A stretch of DNA of 64,000 nt from Pedinophyceae sp. YPF-701. Its lineage: Eukaryota > Chlorophyta > Pedinophyceae. The DNA is taken from contig CAJZHL010000024.1 of the NCBI GenBank assembly GCA_916048055.1, positions 248,001-312,000 of the forward strand. Direction: 5' to 3'. Numbering within the stretch: the stretch's first letter is position 1; each line of letters opens with the position of its first letter. The notes under the pieces were generated by a model. It was not told where the DNA came from. It did not search any database and saw only the letters and a list, made by a program, of their open reading frames with translations. Below are positions 24,436-36,625 of the stretch, piece after piece. A program made the translations under genes and the position numbers.

Positions 24436-26619
24436 ATGGGCGTGCGCGTCGAGGACGTCGCAGAGGAGCGCGTGGCGGCGGGCGTCGCGCCGCTGCTGAC
24501 CCTCAAGCGCGCGACGGACTCCGCAGTGGAGGTCGCGGCCCCGGAGCTGGCGTCGGCGCGCGAGGAGCTCATGAGCGCACAGGGCGCGACGATGTCGTGC
24601 ACGCTCGACAGAATCCACCAGCTGCGCCAGTCCCTGCTCGACCTGGTGCGCCCCGCGGCCTCCCCGCCCTCGCACGCCCCGCCACCACCATTGTTGACGC
24701 CGGCACCTCCCCCGTTCCCCTGCACAAGCACGCCGCTTTCCCCACGATCCCTCCCCGCATCCTCCACGCTCACTCACAAAGCATCCTCCTCCGCCGCGCC
24801 GCTACCTTTTTCTCCCCTCGGCCCGCGACCACGGCGACGACGCGCGTGCGACCCCCTCCCCCACCGCTGTGCTCCGCACGCACCGCCGCGCAGGGCACCG
24901 AGCAGGACGCCGTCGAGCTGTGCACCTGGGGCACGATGCCGGCCTTCCGCGTCGCGCGCGACGGCACCGTCGAAGCCCACCCCGGCCCGCCGCTCGACCC
25001 CGTGCACGCCCGCATCGCGGCGCTGCACGAGGTGCGCCGCGACATGGAGCGCGCCGCGACCGGAGAGGCGCCTGCGCCGCCGCCGACGCGCGCGCAGCGC
25101 CGGGCGCGCACTGCGGGCACAGAGGGGGGTCTGCGCGGGGCGATGGCGCGGATGGGGGAGCTCGTGCGCGGGGGGGGAGTCGGCCGGAAGCACGGCGTCG
25201 GGCCGATGCTGTTCGAGCCAGGCGTGCGCGGGCCCGTGGCTGCGGGCGGGCCGACGCAGCGGGTCCGGCCTGCGAAGGGTGGCGCGGTGCGGAGGGCGGG
25301 GGTGGACCGTGGGCCTGCGACACGGCGCGTGCGGGCGGAGGAGGGGATCGAGGAGGGGGCGGGGGAGGTGGGGGGGGCGGGGGGCGGGGGGTCGTTGGGG
25401 GAGTGGGGGTGTCAGGACGGATGCGGAGGCGATGTTTTGGGCGTACGAGCCCGCGCAGGCGCTCGCGCGGGCGGTCGCGCGGCACCCGGAGCTGTGGGGC
25501 GGGCGGGTGCGCGGCCTGCGACCGCTCCGGCGGTGCGGCGCGGCGCGGCGCCCACGACGCCGGGCGGCGTGAGGCCCGCCGCCTGGGCCGGCGGAGGTGG
25601 CTCTGCGCGCCGCGCACAGGGCGGGGCGCGAGGCTGCGCGTCGGACGGCGGCGGCGGGCGCGGGCGGGCGCGAGCGGGGGGGGAGTCTGCGGCACAAGCC
25701 GGGGGGGGGTAAAGCGCCGACTGCGGTGGCACGGGGGGCGCTGGGGGCGGCGAGGGACCGGTGCGACAAGGGGTGGTACCTTCGGGGCGTCGAGGCGCTG
25801 CCGGGGGGACTGTACGTGGGGTATAAGGCGCTGGCGGTGGACAGATCGGCGGGGGGGGGAGTGAAGCTGCTGTCGCTGGATGAGGCGCAGGTGGTGGTGG
25901 GGTTGGGGGAGAAGCGGACGCTCGCGGCGCCGAAGTTTCCGGTCGCGCTGACGCCGCAGGTGCGCCTGCGAGCAGCCGATCGACGCCGCGCGACCGATCG
26001 GGCGCAAATGATGGATCGCAAGTCGGGAATTCGTGTTTCCTGTTGCGTCCTTCGCCCTCGCCTGCCGCCGCGCCCTCGCCTTCCGCCTACGACACCCCAA
26101 CGGTGGACACGCACCACCGCTTCGCGCCTCGCACCCAAAACACCCCCTCCAACCTGACTCAATCCACGCAACACCCCCGGCGCACGTCGCACCCACGCCC
26201 CCGGACCGCCCGCCGCTCATCCCCGGCCCCCGCTCAGCAGCCCCTCCACGCCCCCGCAATACACCCCCCTGCAGGACGCCCTCGAGCTGCCTGTCAGGGA
26301 GGACTGGCTGCACTGCCCCCCTAAGCCCCGGCTGCATGGGCGGCGCACGGCGTGGATGGCGTGCGTGGAGCGCTACGAGGGCCCGCTCAGCACGCGGCGC
26401 GCGGCGTCGCTCCCGCGCGTGGTGGTGCGCGTGCTGGCGGGGGGGCGTCACCGCCGGGACCCCGCGTCAGGGGTGGTGTATTTCAGCCAGGTGCGGTATG
26501 TCAGACTCGTGGACAGCGGGGACGTCGTCGGGGGCGACGAGTACCTGCCCGGCGCGCCGCGGTGGGAGGCGGCGGGGGGGGACTGGGACGCGTGGGAGCT
26601 GGAGGAGGGGGGGGTGTAA
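24436..26619 (+). CDS. Hypothetical multi-exon protein, function unknown
   Basis: Supported exons: 24436-24645 (MGVRVEDVAEERVA..., helical, ending RIHQLRQSLLDL), 24894 to roughly 25290 (GTEQDAVELCTWGTMPAFRV, then a basic Ala/Arg-rich stretch), about 25416 or 25429 to 25532 (AMFWAYEPAQALARAVARHP), 25755-25959 (DRCDKGWYLRGVEALPGGLY...KFPVALTPQ) and 26275-26619 (DALELPVREDWLHCPP...WDAWELEEGGV). The exon 2 to exon 3 junction lies in extremely G-rich sequence and I could not fix it. No family recognised. The first segment is weakly reminiscent of Mediator-type coiled-coil subunits, but this is not evidence enough to name it. It converges with the next gene on the minus strand. Confidence 0.5.
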
Positions 26620-26965
26620 ACACTACGCTCCAGTCTGAGCGAGCACGGACGGAGCCTGCCACGCAGGTCAAGCAACCAGCACGACACCCCACGACCCGCC
26701 GCTGCCGTCCTTCCAGCAGACAGACCCTGCGCAGCCGTCGCCACAAGTCAGCCACCAATCGAGATTCCATGTCTGGAAAAGCACTCAACGCGCCCTGTCT
26801 TTCCGCATCTCTCACACACCTCGCACCTCCCCTCCCACCAGCACCCCAGCCCCGCATCCACCTCCTACCCCCCCGTGCGGCGCATCATGCACTCATCCTA
26901 ATGTACGTGTCCAAAACAGATCGAGATTCCTCGAATCAAATCCACTCCGCCCCTCCCTCCCATCC

Positions 26966-27831
26966 TCACACCCGCCCCTCCTCGCCCCCGCCCCCGCCCA
27001 CCCCCGCCCGCACCTCCGCCGTGCAGCACACCGGCAGGTTCACCTTGCACGTCGCCCACGACATCAGCCCTGCGCGCTCCCACTCCGCCACGCTGCCATC
27101 GTCGCCCGCATCGCGCGCTCCGCCCTCCGCCAGCGCGAACAGCCTCGCCTCCGCCGCGCCACCGGGCCGCGAGCCAGCCGCCGGGCCGAGCGCGTCTTGG
27201 CGGGCAGCGGAAAGGGGGGGTGTTTTGGCGCTGAGGTCGTCCTGAGGCGGGAGAGCGCGCGTCGCCGTCGCTGCGGGGAGCGCGGCATCATCCTCGTCCA
27301 TGGGCGCGGGCGGAACGGCGCGTCGCTGGACGTACGCGTCGAGCGAAACGGAACTCAAGGATTCGTATTCGTTGATCCGCGCGAGCCTGTCTGGGTCCGC
27401 GGAGTTCCACGCGCGGAAGCAGGCCGCGTCGAGTTTCCCGAAAATTGGCCCAGGCGCGTTCAGCTCCCGTTCCGCGGCGGACGCGCCCGGAGCGAGCGCT
27501 GAGAGGGGATGGAGGGCCGACGCGGGCTGCAGCGGGACGTCCAAGCCGGCCGGGGGATGGTCGCCTCCGTCGAAACGCTTCTTCACGATCTGGCCGAGCA
27601 CTTCGTCGACGACTCGGCCGGACGGGACCTTCGCAGGGTCCAGGTCCCGCTCGCCGGCGCCCGGCGGCGTCGGCTTTGAACGGCCGAACCTGAGGGTCAG
27701 CGCGCCCGGCTCGTCCTTCCCGGAGCTGACCGAGCTCGTCTGCGCGGAGACGGAGGGCGGAAAGCGGGGTGACGCGCCGGGAGTTGGCGGAACACATTCG
27801 TTGAACGCTTTCGCGGCGTGCGGTTTCGCAT
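26966..27831 (-). CDS. Hypothetical protein (about 269 aa)
   Basis: Proposed exons in transcript order: 27831-27796 (MRNRTPRKRSTN) and 27739-26966. The intron is 56 nt with a GTGTTC donor and an acceptor reading CTCCGCGCAG. The second exon reads SVSSGKDEPGALTLRFGRSK, DLDPAKVPSGRVVDEVLGQI and later NSADPDRLARINEYESLSS, MSWATCKVNLPVCC. An alternative 3' end splices at GTGAAC or GTGCGG (27043 or 27013) to a CTGAC-containing acceptor near 26727, giving a different C-terminus. Basic N-terminus and a Ser/Asp-rich, low-complexity middle. No family recognised; convergent with the + strand gene ending at 26619. The antisense frame is also long and open, so the strand choice rests on splice sites and protein composition. 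Confidence 0.42.
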
Positions 27832-28397
27832 CGCGGCAACGAACCGCTGCAATGCGCTCAAAGCAATGGAAATATTACGGGGCAAGGCCTCGCCTGTCCG
27901 AGCTGCATCTTGGCGGCGGCGTGGCGACGTTTCGCGCACAGGATTTTCCTCGCAGGCTCCTCTGGCGCCTCCCGCGCCTCGCCGTCGCGCTGCACGACGA
28001 CCGAACTGCGCCCCCACGGTCCGTCTTGGTCGCAGCTCGCCTGTGGGTCCCGCGCGGGAGCGCTGAGCTGGAGCGGGGGCCAACCGCCCGCCCTGCGGTC
28101 CACCACTGGGCCAGCGGCCGTCAGCTGCAGGCGCCGCACGCCTGGCGGAGAGGTCGGGCGCCGCTGGCGGAGGCGCGGAATCATCGCACAGAACGATCCC
28201 GCGGCTCTGCGCGGCGCGCTCAGCCCCCGGAGCGCCGCTGCGCAGCCCCTTCTCGGAAGTTGAATGCTCAGTCGAGGTTTCAGGTCTCCCGCGGCGCAAG
28301 AACGACAGAGACTGTTCACAACAAGCACGCCGCTGGTGGCCCGCACGCCCGCGACGGCGGTCCGTCGTCTTGCGGATACCACGCCAGTGGGTCGGAC
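27832..28397. other. Spacer between the 27-kb gene and cytochrome b5 reductase
   Basis: Both neighbours are on the minus strand, so this is the 3' flank of the reductase plus the promoter of the 27-kb gene. Long open frames exist on both strands because of the GC content, but none shows conserved motifs. Confidence 0.4.
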
Positions 28398-29885
28398 TCA
28401 GAACTGGAACTGGCTGTCGGGAGAGTACCCCACCTCCTCGAACACCCCCTTCAGCGCCGCCATCATCCCCGGCGGCCCGCACCGCAGCACCTTGACGTCC
28501 CCTGCACGCACCACCGCACAAAACACCCCCCATCAACACCCCACGCATTAACACACCTCCCCCCACCTCCAAATCCCCCCCCCTCCGGCGCAGCGAGCGC
28601 ACCTGCGGGCTTCGGAAGGTGCGCCTTGGCCATCTCGGCCGTCACGTAGCCCGATCCGCCTTTCCACCCCTCTGGCGGCCGGTCCAGCACCAGGTGCAGC
28701 TTGAAGCGCGTCGCGTGCTCCCGCGCCATGGCCTCAAGCTCGTCGCGCAGGAGGATGTCCTGCTCGGTGATGTTGCCGAAGATGAGGCTGAACTTCGTGC
28801 GGTCGCGCTTGTCCGCCAGCGCAGCCTGCGGCGGAGGTGCGGGGGGGGGGAGTGCCAGGGGGGTGTGCAGAGATGCACGTGGCGGTGTTTTGGTGCGGGG
28901 AGTGCGCTGCGGCGGCGGCTAGGAGTCGCGTGGACGCGCTGGTGTGTCCGTGGGTGCGTTTCCGCGCGTGGCTGAGCTGGGAGGGCTTCTCGATTGATGA
29001 ATGAAGTATTCAATCGAGGAACTGCGAGTGGTGGCGCGCCGCACCTGCAGGACCTGGTACATGGGCGTGATGCCCGTGCCGCCCGCGACCATCCCGATCT
29101 CGCGGCACATGTTTGGCTCATACTCGAACTCCCCCTTGGGGCCCTTAAACTGCAACACCTCCCCCTCCTGCGCAGCGACACCCAACACACCCCAGCACTC
29201 CAACATCAACCCTGGCACCAGTTTATATATATATATAGAAACACATATGCAGGAAAAAGCCACCAGCAATCGAGAAACCAAGACTGCCGGCATTTCCCCG
29301 CACCTTCATCTTGTCGAGGTGCTGCGTCATGCGGCCCTGCGGGTAGACCTTGATCACGAAGTCCACGTGGCCCGTGACGCCCTGCGGCGACGTCGGCGTG
29401 TACGACCGCGCAATCAGCCCCTTGTCGTCGCGGATCGGCGCCCCGGCCTGGTCCACGGCGCGCAGCAGAATGTGCTGCCCGATCGGCAGCCCGAGCGGCT
29501 GCTTCGGGTCGCTGAGGCCGAACCTGCGGGACACACGGGCGGAGGGGCGCGTGGGGCGCGGAGCTGCGCGCGCACGGGCGGCCGCGCCGCCGGCTGCGGG
29601 GGGTTGTGTTGCGGGGGAGCTGGGGGGTGTCTGCGGGGCGTGTGCGCGAGGGTGTGGCTTCGCGGGCGGTGCGGCGGCGCAGGGGCCGCGCGCGCACCTC
29701 ATGAACAAAGTGTTGTGGTTGAGACTCCGTTTCTCGACTAGCGGCAGCAGGATCCACTCGCTGGGGTCCAGTGCCGGCGGGAGGTGCTTCTTCCCGCCCC
29801 CGAGGCCCAGGAGCGTGACGAGCAGCAGCACCGCGAGCGCCGCGGTCACCACGGCCGCCTGCAGCCGAGCGGCGCGGGAGGACAC
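28398..29885 (-). CDS. CBR1: NADH-cytochrome b5 reductase, membrane-anchored
   Basis: Transfers electrons from NADH through FAD to cytochrome b5 for lipid desaturation and related pathways. Exons in transcript order: about 29885-29698, 29523-29304, 29167-29045, 28825-28603 and 28501-28398, about 285 aa. One N-terminal membrane segment ([20 protein letters not shown]) is followed by the FAD domain (RSYTPTS, then [11 protein letters not shown]) and the NADH domain ([41 protein letters not shown]), ending FQF as in known family members. The frame opens upstream, but no ATG precedes the membrane segment in this exon. The start at 29885 is a GTG, so either a short upstream exon supplies the ATG or initiation is non-canonical. 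Length and motif order otherwise match the family. Confidence 0.88.
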
Positions 29886-31218
29886 GCCGTCTGGGGTCTC
29901 GCGCGCGTGCGCTTGAGTTGTCGACCGGCCCTGTGGCCGCTGGTGCGTGGTTGTGGCGATGATTCCGCCGCCCGGCCGGCGGCACCGGATGACAGGGTCG
30001 TGGCAGGCCGGCGTGCAGGCGATTGAGTCAGGAACAGCTGCGGGGGCGCGTCAGGTCACCGTCACCGCAGGTGTGGGCGCGGGGCAGCGCGCAGCCTCCC
30101 AAGGGCTTGCAGGACAGCCGAACGCCGCGGATGCGCGGCTCCTGCTGAAAACATCGCAGGACGGACATGGGGACGCGCCTGGTTGTCCTGCAGGAGCGCG
30201 AGGAGCCCTTGAAGGTCCATCGTTGCTGCCAGTCTTCGAAACACGACTCAGAACCCGCGCCTGGGTGCTGTCTGTGACCGCTGCGGAGTGTGCGTGATCT
30301 AGGATCTCTCAGGAGCCAAGGGGTGTGCCGTGTGGCGCAGATCCGGGCCTGCTGACTGCCAGGAGCTCACGAGCCACAGAAAGACCGGTTCGCGCCTGAC
30401 TCAGCAATCTGCTGCGCGATCGCGATGAGCTGGGGGTCCCGAGGATGCGCTACGTGCCCGTCGTGGGCGCAGCGTCGCGCCAAGAGCCCCGAGCCGCACG
30501 CACTGCCCAGTCGGTCTCACGGTCTCTGGGCTTCTACCTCGCCCCGGGCCCGTCAGGACCCGAACTGCCGCGCGCGCGACGCAGCGCGGTCACACGCGAC
30601 GTAGGAACGCCCCGACGCCAGCTCGTGCACATCTCGAAGCGTCACGGCCGCGAACGCCCAAGCCCTCTTTTGGACGCAGCTAGCAGGCGCCGAGAGCCGC
30701 GCACGCGGTCTCATGGACTGGTTTCGGCAGCCGATCGGCTGATCCGCGCCGTCAGGGACCAGCAGGTCTCGCGCAGCCAGACACAGAGATATCTGTAGGG
30801 GTCTAGACGATCAGGAAGAGTGCGACCGGGCAGCGGGGGCGGGCGCTGGGGCGTAGTGCGGCCGCATAAGCGGCGTCCGACGCTGCTAGCGCGGCGTACG
30901 CGTCTGATACGCGACGCGGAGGCCCGGTGAGGCTTCGCGTGGCGTTGTGGCGGCAGGGCGGCCGTCAGGCGGCCTGCGGAGGGGGCGAGTGGGTGCTGGA
31001 GTCCGCGCCCGCGCCTCGTCGTGGGCCCTCGCGCGGTCTCCGCGCCGCTGAAGCACGCGACACGGAGGTTCATACCAGCGCGCGGGTCTTCCGTGCGACG
31101 GCGCGCCCCTGCGGCCCGCACGAGCCGCCGCGCGCAGACCTGGCGAAGCGGCGCCGCGGCAGACCTGGGATCTCGACTGCCCGTGCGCGCGTCCTCCTAG
31201 GCCGCCCGAGCCGCCGCG
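29886..31218. promoter_or_regulatory. Divergent 1.3-kb spacer between b5 reductase and the fused glycan enzyme
   Basis: Should contain the missing first exon of the reductase and promoters for both genes. TGAGTCA/TGACTCA palindromes occur at 30024-30030 and 30397-30403. Several short open frames show no conserved sequence. No repeat or RNA gene recognised. Confidence 0.4.
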
Positions 31219-34200
31219 ATGAGCGCGTGGGCGGCGCCCGGGCCGCGCCGCACGTCGCACCCGCACTCCGTCGGCGGCGCGGGCGCGCTGCAGCGGGGGG
31301 GGTCTTTCAGCGACATGCCCCCCGGGGCCAACAGCAACACCACCACGGGGGGGGGGGGCCTGAAGCGTACTACGGCCCGGACTCCCCCAAGGAGAAGCGC
31401 AAGGGACGGAACTGGCAGATGATGCTGCTCGCCGCGGGCGGGTGGCAGGGAGGTGCGCCGCGCCACGAACCACCGCATCATATCTGCCGTTCACACTTTG
31501 CGCGATATGTACAGTGGCGCCGGCGCGAGCACACGCACGCGCGCCCGTCGCCTGCCTGTTGTGCGCTGTGCCTGGCCCGAGCTCTGTCTGTCTGTCTGGC
31601 GACTGAGTCAGCCGGGCGCTGTGGTGGTGTGTGGTGCAGTGGCGAGGTTTGTGGGCGCGGTGTTGGCGGTGGCGTTCGCGGCGTTTGGGCTCGTGCGGTT
31701 CTTCTCGGGCCCGCCGGCGCCCGCGGCGATGACGCCGCCGCACCTGCGCCCGAAAATGCCGTGGTTCGCGTGGCTGGGAGGCAAACGGGTGCGCCGCGAG
31801 ATATGTTTTCATGACTGCCGACGCGCCCGTCAGATAGGACGCGCGCGGGTACCGCACGCCCAGCTCCCTACGTGCCCCGTGGCGCCCGTGCGGGCACACA
31901 CCACCCCGTCGCACGCGCGCACACACAGTCGGCGTACACCAAATCACAACAACTCATCGTTTCCCATCTTCCACGGCGCTCCTCCACCCATATCTGCACC
32001 GACCGCAGCGCCGCTCCGTCCGGCCACCGACCCAACGCCACGCACACCCACACCCCTCGCCGGCACGTCCGCACCCCCACCAACACCTCGACAACACCCC
32101 CCCCCCTTACACTGCAGACACCCCTGTCAGCCCTCGTCCTCGGAGAAGGCCAGGCCCCCGCCGACACCTGGGGCGCCATCCACCAGTCCGTCGTCGACTT
32201 CCGCGCCACCCGCAGGGGGGGGTTAGAGCTTCTGACGGACTTCTCATACTACGCCCTAATGCTCCAGCCCGACGGGGCGACCTACCAGCGCCTCGAGGCC
32301 GACCTGAACGTGCGCCGCCCTCTCCGCATCCCCACGCGCGCGCACCGCACCCACGCCCCACCACGACCCCTCGCACGACCAGAACACCCCCCGCGGCAAA
32401 ACAAAACACCCCGCCCGCTTCCTGCGCGCTGCGTTGCACCTCGCCGCCCTCTCCGCATTCCCACGCGCGCACACCGCACCTGCACCGCACCACACCCGCT
32501 CGCACGGCCCAAACGAGAACGACACACCCCACAGCAGAACAAAACCCCCCTCCTTCCGTTCGCGGCGCCTCGCAGGGCCTGAACCGCCACTTCACGGCCT
32601 ACCGCGGCGCGCGCGCCAACTGCGGCGACCGCGAGATCCTCTCCCAGACGACCCTCTCGCTCGAGTCCGCCGCGATGGCGTGCACTGCCAACCCCCGATG
32701 CACCTTCGTCAGCCGGGACCCCTCCTCAGGCTGGACGTACTTCTGCTTCGGCAAGTACGGCTCGTTCGACGAGTACTCCAAGGGCGGGTACCCGGGGTGG
32801 TGGAGTCTGGAGCGCGTCGGGTGCGAGGACCTGACGCCCGACATGGCGGCGGTGCTGCAGTTTGCGGGGCGGAACCCGGTGTGCAAGCGGAGCTGCGAGT
32901 GCCCGGAGGGGCTGTTCGCGCTGGAGCCGTGCTCGGCGACGCGGGACGCGTCGTGCGTGGAGTGCGCGGACGGGGGGGTGTGTCCGGAGGCCCCCGGGGC
33001 CGTGATCGTCGAGAACTTCGCGACCGCGTCCACCAAGGTGCGACCGCCTCGCCGCGCGCCCTTCCTCGCGGGCCGCACACGCTTCCTGATCGAAACAAGG
33101 CGCATAGCAAAAAAGAAACAAACAAGAACAAGAGAACAATCAAACGCATCAATCATACAATTCACAAATAAAGACGAACCGCAGTCTCGCTTCTCCGTCG
33201 CACAGCGCTGCCCCGCGCCGCACTCACCCCTCTGCCAACCCCCCCCGCCAACACCCCCCTCTCCCTGCGCAGGCCCTGCACGCGGTCCCGCTGCCCGAGA
33301 GCCTCCGCAGCGAGCTCGGCACGCAGGAGATCGAGCGCCTCGCGCCGGAGCTCATGGCCGCGTTCAACCCCGCCGTGTTCGAGCACGACTCCAAGTTATA
33401 CTCGGTGTACCGTCTGACCAACCGCCACCTGTGCGCGGGCGGCGACGGCACGGTCGTGCGCGGGTCGAAGCAGGACCTCCTCTTCGCCTGGTCGCTCATC
33501 GGCCTCTGCGAGCTCGACCCGGCCACGCTGCTGCCCGTCGAGGGCCGCTGCACGTCGCTGCACGTGCCCTTCCGCGACATGCAGGGCACGGCGGGCTATT
33601 TCGAGAGCCGCGCGTACGGGGGCATCGAGGACCCGCGCGGGATCTCGATGGGGCCCGGGAACGGGTTCCTCGTCTCCGGAACAGTCAACTTGGGCGTAAA
33701 AGTGAACGAGAACTTCCAAACGTTCGCCAAGATGTGTTTGTTGTGGCTCGAGATCGAGGAGGAGGAGGAGGGGTACGAGGGGCCGCCGAGGATCAAGTTC
33801 GAGAAGGGCATGGTGTTCGAGCACCGGGTGCGTGCCCGCGCCCTCGCCGGGGGGGAGTGTTGCGCGCCGTCTGTCTTGTGCGGACGGGGCCGCGGCGAGG
33901 AGGTGCCGGGCGGACTGCGCGGTGGCTCGCCACGGCGACGCGCCCCAGGCCACACGCGTGCCTGTTGATACATCAAAGCCTTGCATCTTTCACTTATTGA
34001 TTTCCCTATCTTCACATCCTTCACCCACTTCTGCTTCTGCTACCGAGCACTCCCTCGCCGGCCACTCGGCCGAGCACGCACCCGCGCACGCACGCCAGCC
34101 CCAACCCCAAAACACCCCCAACACACCCCCGCAGCACGGCCGCGCGCTGAGTCAGGACAAGAACTGGATGGTCTCGCTCGACCAGTCCGGCGCGGACCCG

Positions 34201-36625
34201 CAGCCCGACGGCCGCCCGGGCATCCACTTCGTCATGTTCCCCATGCCGCCGCGCGTCTGCCGCGTCAACGTCGCCACCGCCTCGTGCGATTTCGTCGAGT
34301 TTTCAAAACCGGACCTCATTCGCGCCCTAGGGCACGACACGGAGAAGTACGTGCAGCACCTCGGGCCGTGGCACGGCGGCGGCGCGCTCGTGCGGACCGA
34401 CTTCGGCCTCCTCGCACTCGTCCACCAGCGGAAGAAACAGAGACAAGGATCCCTATACACGCATCGCATGATGCTGTTCGACACGATCGACCCCACCGTG
34501 CCCATCTGGGCGAGCGAGCCGTTCCGGCTCCCGTTCGTCGGCGTCCCGGACGAGGACGTCCAGATGGCGACGTCCCTCCAGCCCCTGGCGGAACTCCCCC
34601 CCACCCTGCGTCAGCGCATCGTCAAGGACGCGCTCGGGCTGGCCGGCGCGCAGGCCGCGGAGGCCGCGGCGCGCATGGCGCTCGTGTCCTGGGGCGTCGC
34701 GGACTGCTCCGCGCAGCTCGCGGTGATCGAATTACCCATCGAACAGATGCGGCAGGCGCAAAGAAGGTACTTGGACAAGGGTGGGGAGGTGTCTCTGCAG
34801 CCGGCGCGGCCCGTGTCGGCGCGCGCGCCGCCGTTCACGCTGCGCAACTCGCGCGTCCCGGCGTACGGCGCCGGAGTCAGGTTCCACGTGTGGTCGGGCC
34901 CCGACAACCCCTGGCACCACTTGCTGGCCGAGGTGATACCGCTGCTGGCGGCGTGGACGCCGGAGCCGTCGCCGGGGGTGTCGCAGCTGGGCGAGCAGGA
35001 GCCGATGAAGCCGCTGCGGCGGGGCAACGTCCGGGTGGTGCCGCTGGCGGTGAGCGACGAGGCGCCGCCGGCGAAGCGCGGAGAGGGCGTGGAGGCGCTC
35101 GGGCACGTGCTGATGGCGAGCAACACGGCCGCGAACGCGCCCGCGGCGGTGGCCGTGCGGGCGTTCGCCGACCACCTGCTGCGGCGGCCGTCGGCGCCGG
35201 TGTGGGTGCAGTTCTGGGACTTCGGCGTCCTGGCGCTGCCGGAGGAGTCGCTCGAGGTACGCCGAGGAGAAGGGCGGTCGACACGGGCGCGCTCCGCGTC
35301 CCTGCTCGGCTCTGCTCGTCTCCAGACATTCACACTACATACTAGATACGAGATACCGAACACGGATCCCTGATGCTGGATTATGCGCGTTTGCGCGCCG
35401 ACGACGGCGCGACGCGCTGCCCCTCGCGCTGTCGCTCGCTGACCCACCGCCCATCACCCACGCGCGCTCCTCCTCAGTTTCCAAACTCCCCCCCCTCCCT
35501 CCAACACCCCCCGCAGATTCTCCGCGACGACGTCGACGACATCTGGGTCCCGTCCCCGTGGGGCGCCGCCGTGCTCAAGGCCGCGGGCGTCCCGCCCGAC
35601 CACGTCTTCACACTCCCCCCCACCCTCGACCGCGACTCCCCCCTCCACACCGAGCTCCGCACCCACTGCGGGTGCCCCTCCCAGGGCACGGGCCTCAAAG
35701 ACCGCCACCGCGGGAAGAAGTTCCGCTTCGGCATCGTCACGGACCTCTCCCCCGGCTCCGGCCTCGAGTCCGTCGTCCGCGCGTTCTTCGCCGCCTTCCC
35801 CGACGGCGAGGCCTCGCTGGGTCGCGCCGCGGAGCTCCACGTGCTCGTCTGGGGCCCGCGCGCGCGCAAGTACGACGACCCGTTCGGCGCCGCGGAGGCC
35901 GGCGGCGACACGGAGCAGGAGGTCCCCCCGCACCTCTTTGACGGCGTCAGCGACGAGGACAAGCAGCGCGTGGTGATGCGGTCGCTGGTGTCGCAGTTCA
36001 ACATTGGGCCGCACGTGCTCGACGTGCTGGTGTTCGCGCCCGCGGGGACCACGACGTACGCGCCGCTGACGTGGGCGATCGAGTGCGGAGTGCCAGGTGC
36101 GGCGTGGCGGGCGCTGTGGCTCTTGTGCTCTTGTGCTGCGGCGCTGCGGTCGCATGCGCGCACGCGTGGAGTGTACGTGCTTCCGAGGCTGCTCGGTTGC
36201 GGCCGCACGCGCCGGCGTAGTCTGATGCGCTTCGCTGCATAACTTCTGCTCCAACAACCCCCATTGCGATGCCGTTGTCTGCAGCGATCGCGCTGGAGCA
36301 GCCGAGCGCGCCGCTGGTGGTCCCCGACGGCTCGTTCGTCGTCACCGGCGTCCTCGAGCCGTGCCGCCAGTTCCCCTGCGGCTTCGACGCGCCGGCGCTC
36401 CTTGGTCGGAGTCTCCCGGAGTGGCCAACCTGGCTGTCCTTCTCGCGGCAGGCGATGGCGGACGCAATGGTGAAAGCGGCGCACGCGGAGGCGGACACGC
36501 TCAAGGCGATGACGGAGGCGGCGCGGGAGCACCTGCACGGGGTCGCGCTTTCGACGGAGGAGGCAGCGGGGGAGATTCTGGTCCGACTGGAAATGCTCAT
36601 TGACAGACTGGGGGAGTCGCTGTGA
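31219..36625 (+). CDS. Membrane-anchored fusion: PAN-like + Cys-rich + GH130/GT108-like propeller + GT4-like domain (about 1,204 aa)
   Basis: Exons 31219-31452, 31640-31788, 32118-32309, 32576-33037, 33273-33827, 34156-35256, 35517-36096 and 36285-36625. Order: short cytosolic N-terminus with a basic KEKRKGR; one membrane anchor (FVGAVLAVAFAAFGLVRFF, about 83-101), suggesting a type II Golgi protein; a PAN/apple-like segment (CTANPRCTFVSRDP, about 200-280); a six-cysteine CECPEGLF...CVECADGG patch; a five-blade-propeller-like region with FNPAVFEH, GGIEDPRGIS (EDPR near 462), KNWMVSLDQSG and GGGALVRTDFG, as in GH130 phosphorylases and GT108 beta-mannosyltransferases; then a GT-B region with DDVDDIWVPSPW, VFTLPPTLD and FRFGIVTDLSPGSG, as in GT4 enzymes; and a helical tail. 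Family assignments are by motif memory. In exon 1 the frame shifts across a run of 12 G (31347-31358), probably a sequence error or a real break. Confidence 0.72.
31347..31358 (+). other. G-homopolymer with apparent frameshift
   Basis: Upstream reads MSAWAAPGPRR...NTTTGGGG in one frame. The plausible continuation (EAYYGPDSPKEKRKGRNWQ, leading into the spliced membrane segment) is in another. A one-base difference in the run of 12 G would join them. Either the run length is wrong in the assembly, the copy is broken, or the true start lies elsewhere. Confidence 0.55.
32314..32550 (+). repeat. Tandem duplication inside an intron
   Basis: Two copies of an about 110-130 bp unit, starting GCCGCCCTCTCCGCAT at 32314 and again at 32443, lie in the intron 32310-32575 of the fused glycan gene. 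Both contain CAACA/CAAAACACCC-type C-rich tracts. Confidence 0.7.

Noticed and set aside
24802-26451. 549-codon Pro/Arg/Ala minus-strand frame
   Set aside because: Proline- and arginine-rich shadow of the + strand hypothetical gene, with no family similarity.
27300-28649. 449-codon open frame on the + strand
   Set aside because: Overlaps the 3' exon of b5 reductase antisense and the minus-strand hypothetical gene. No motifs; GC-driven openness.
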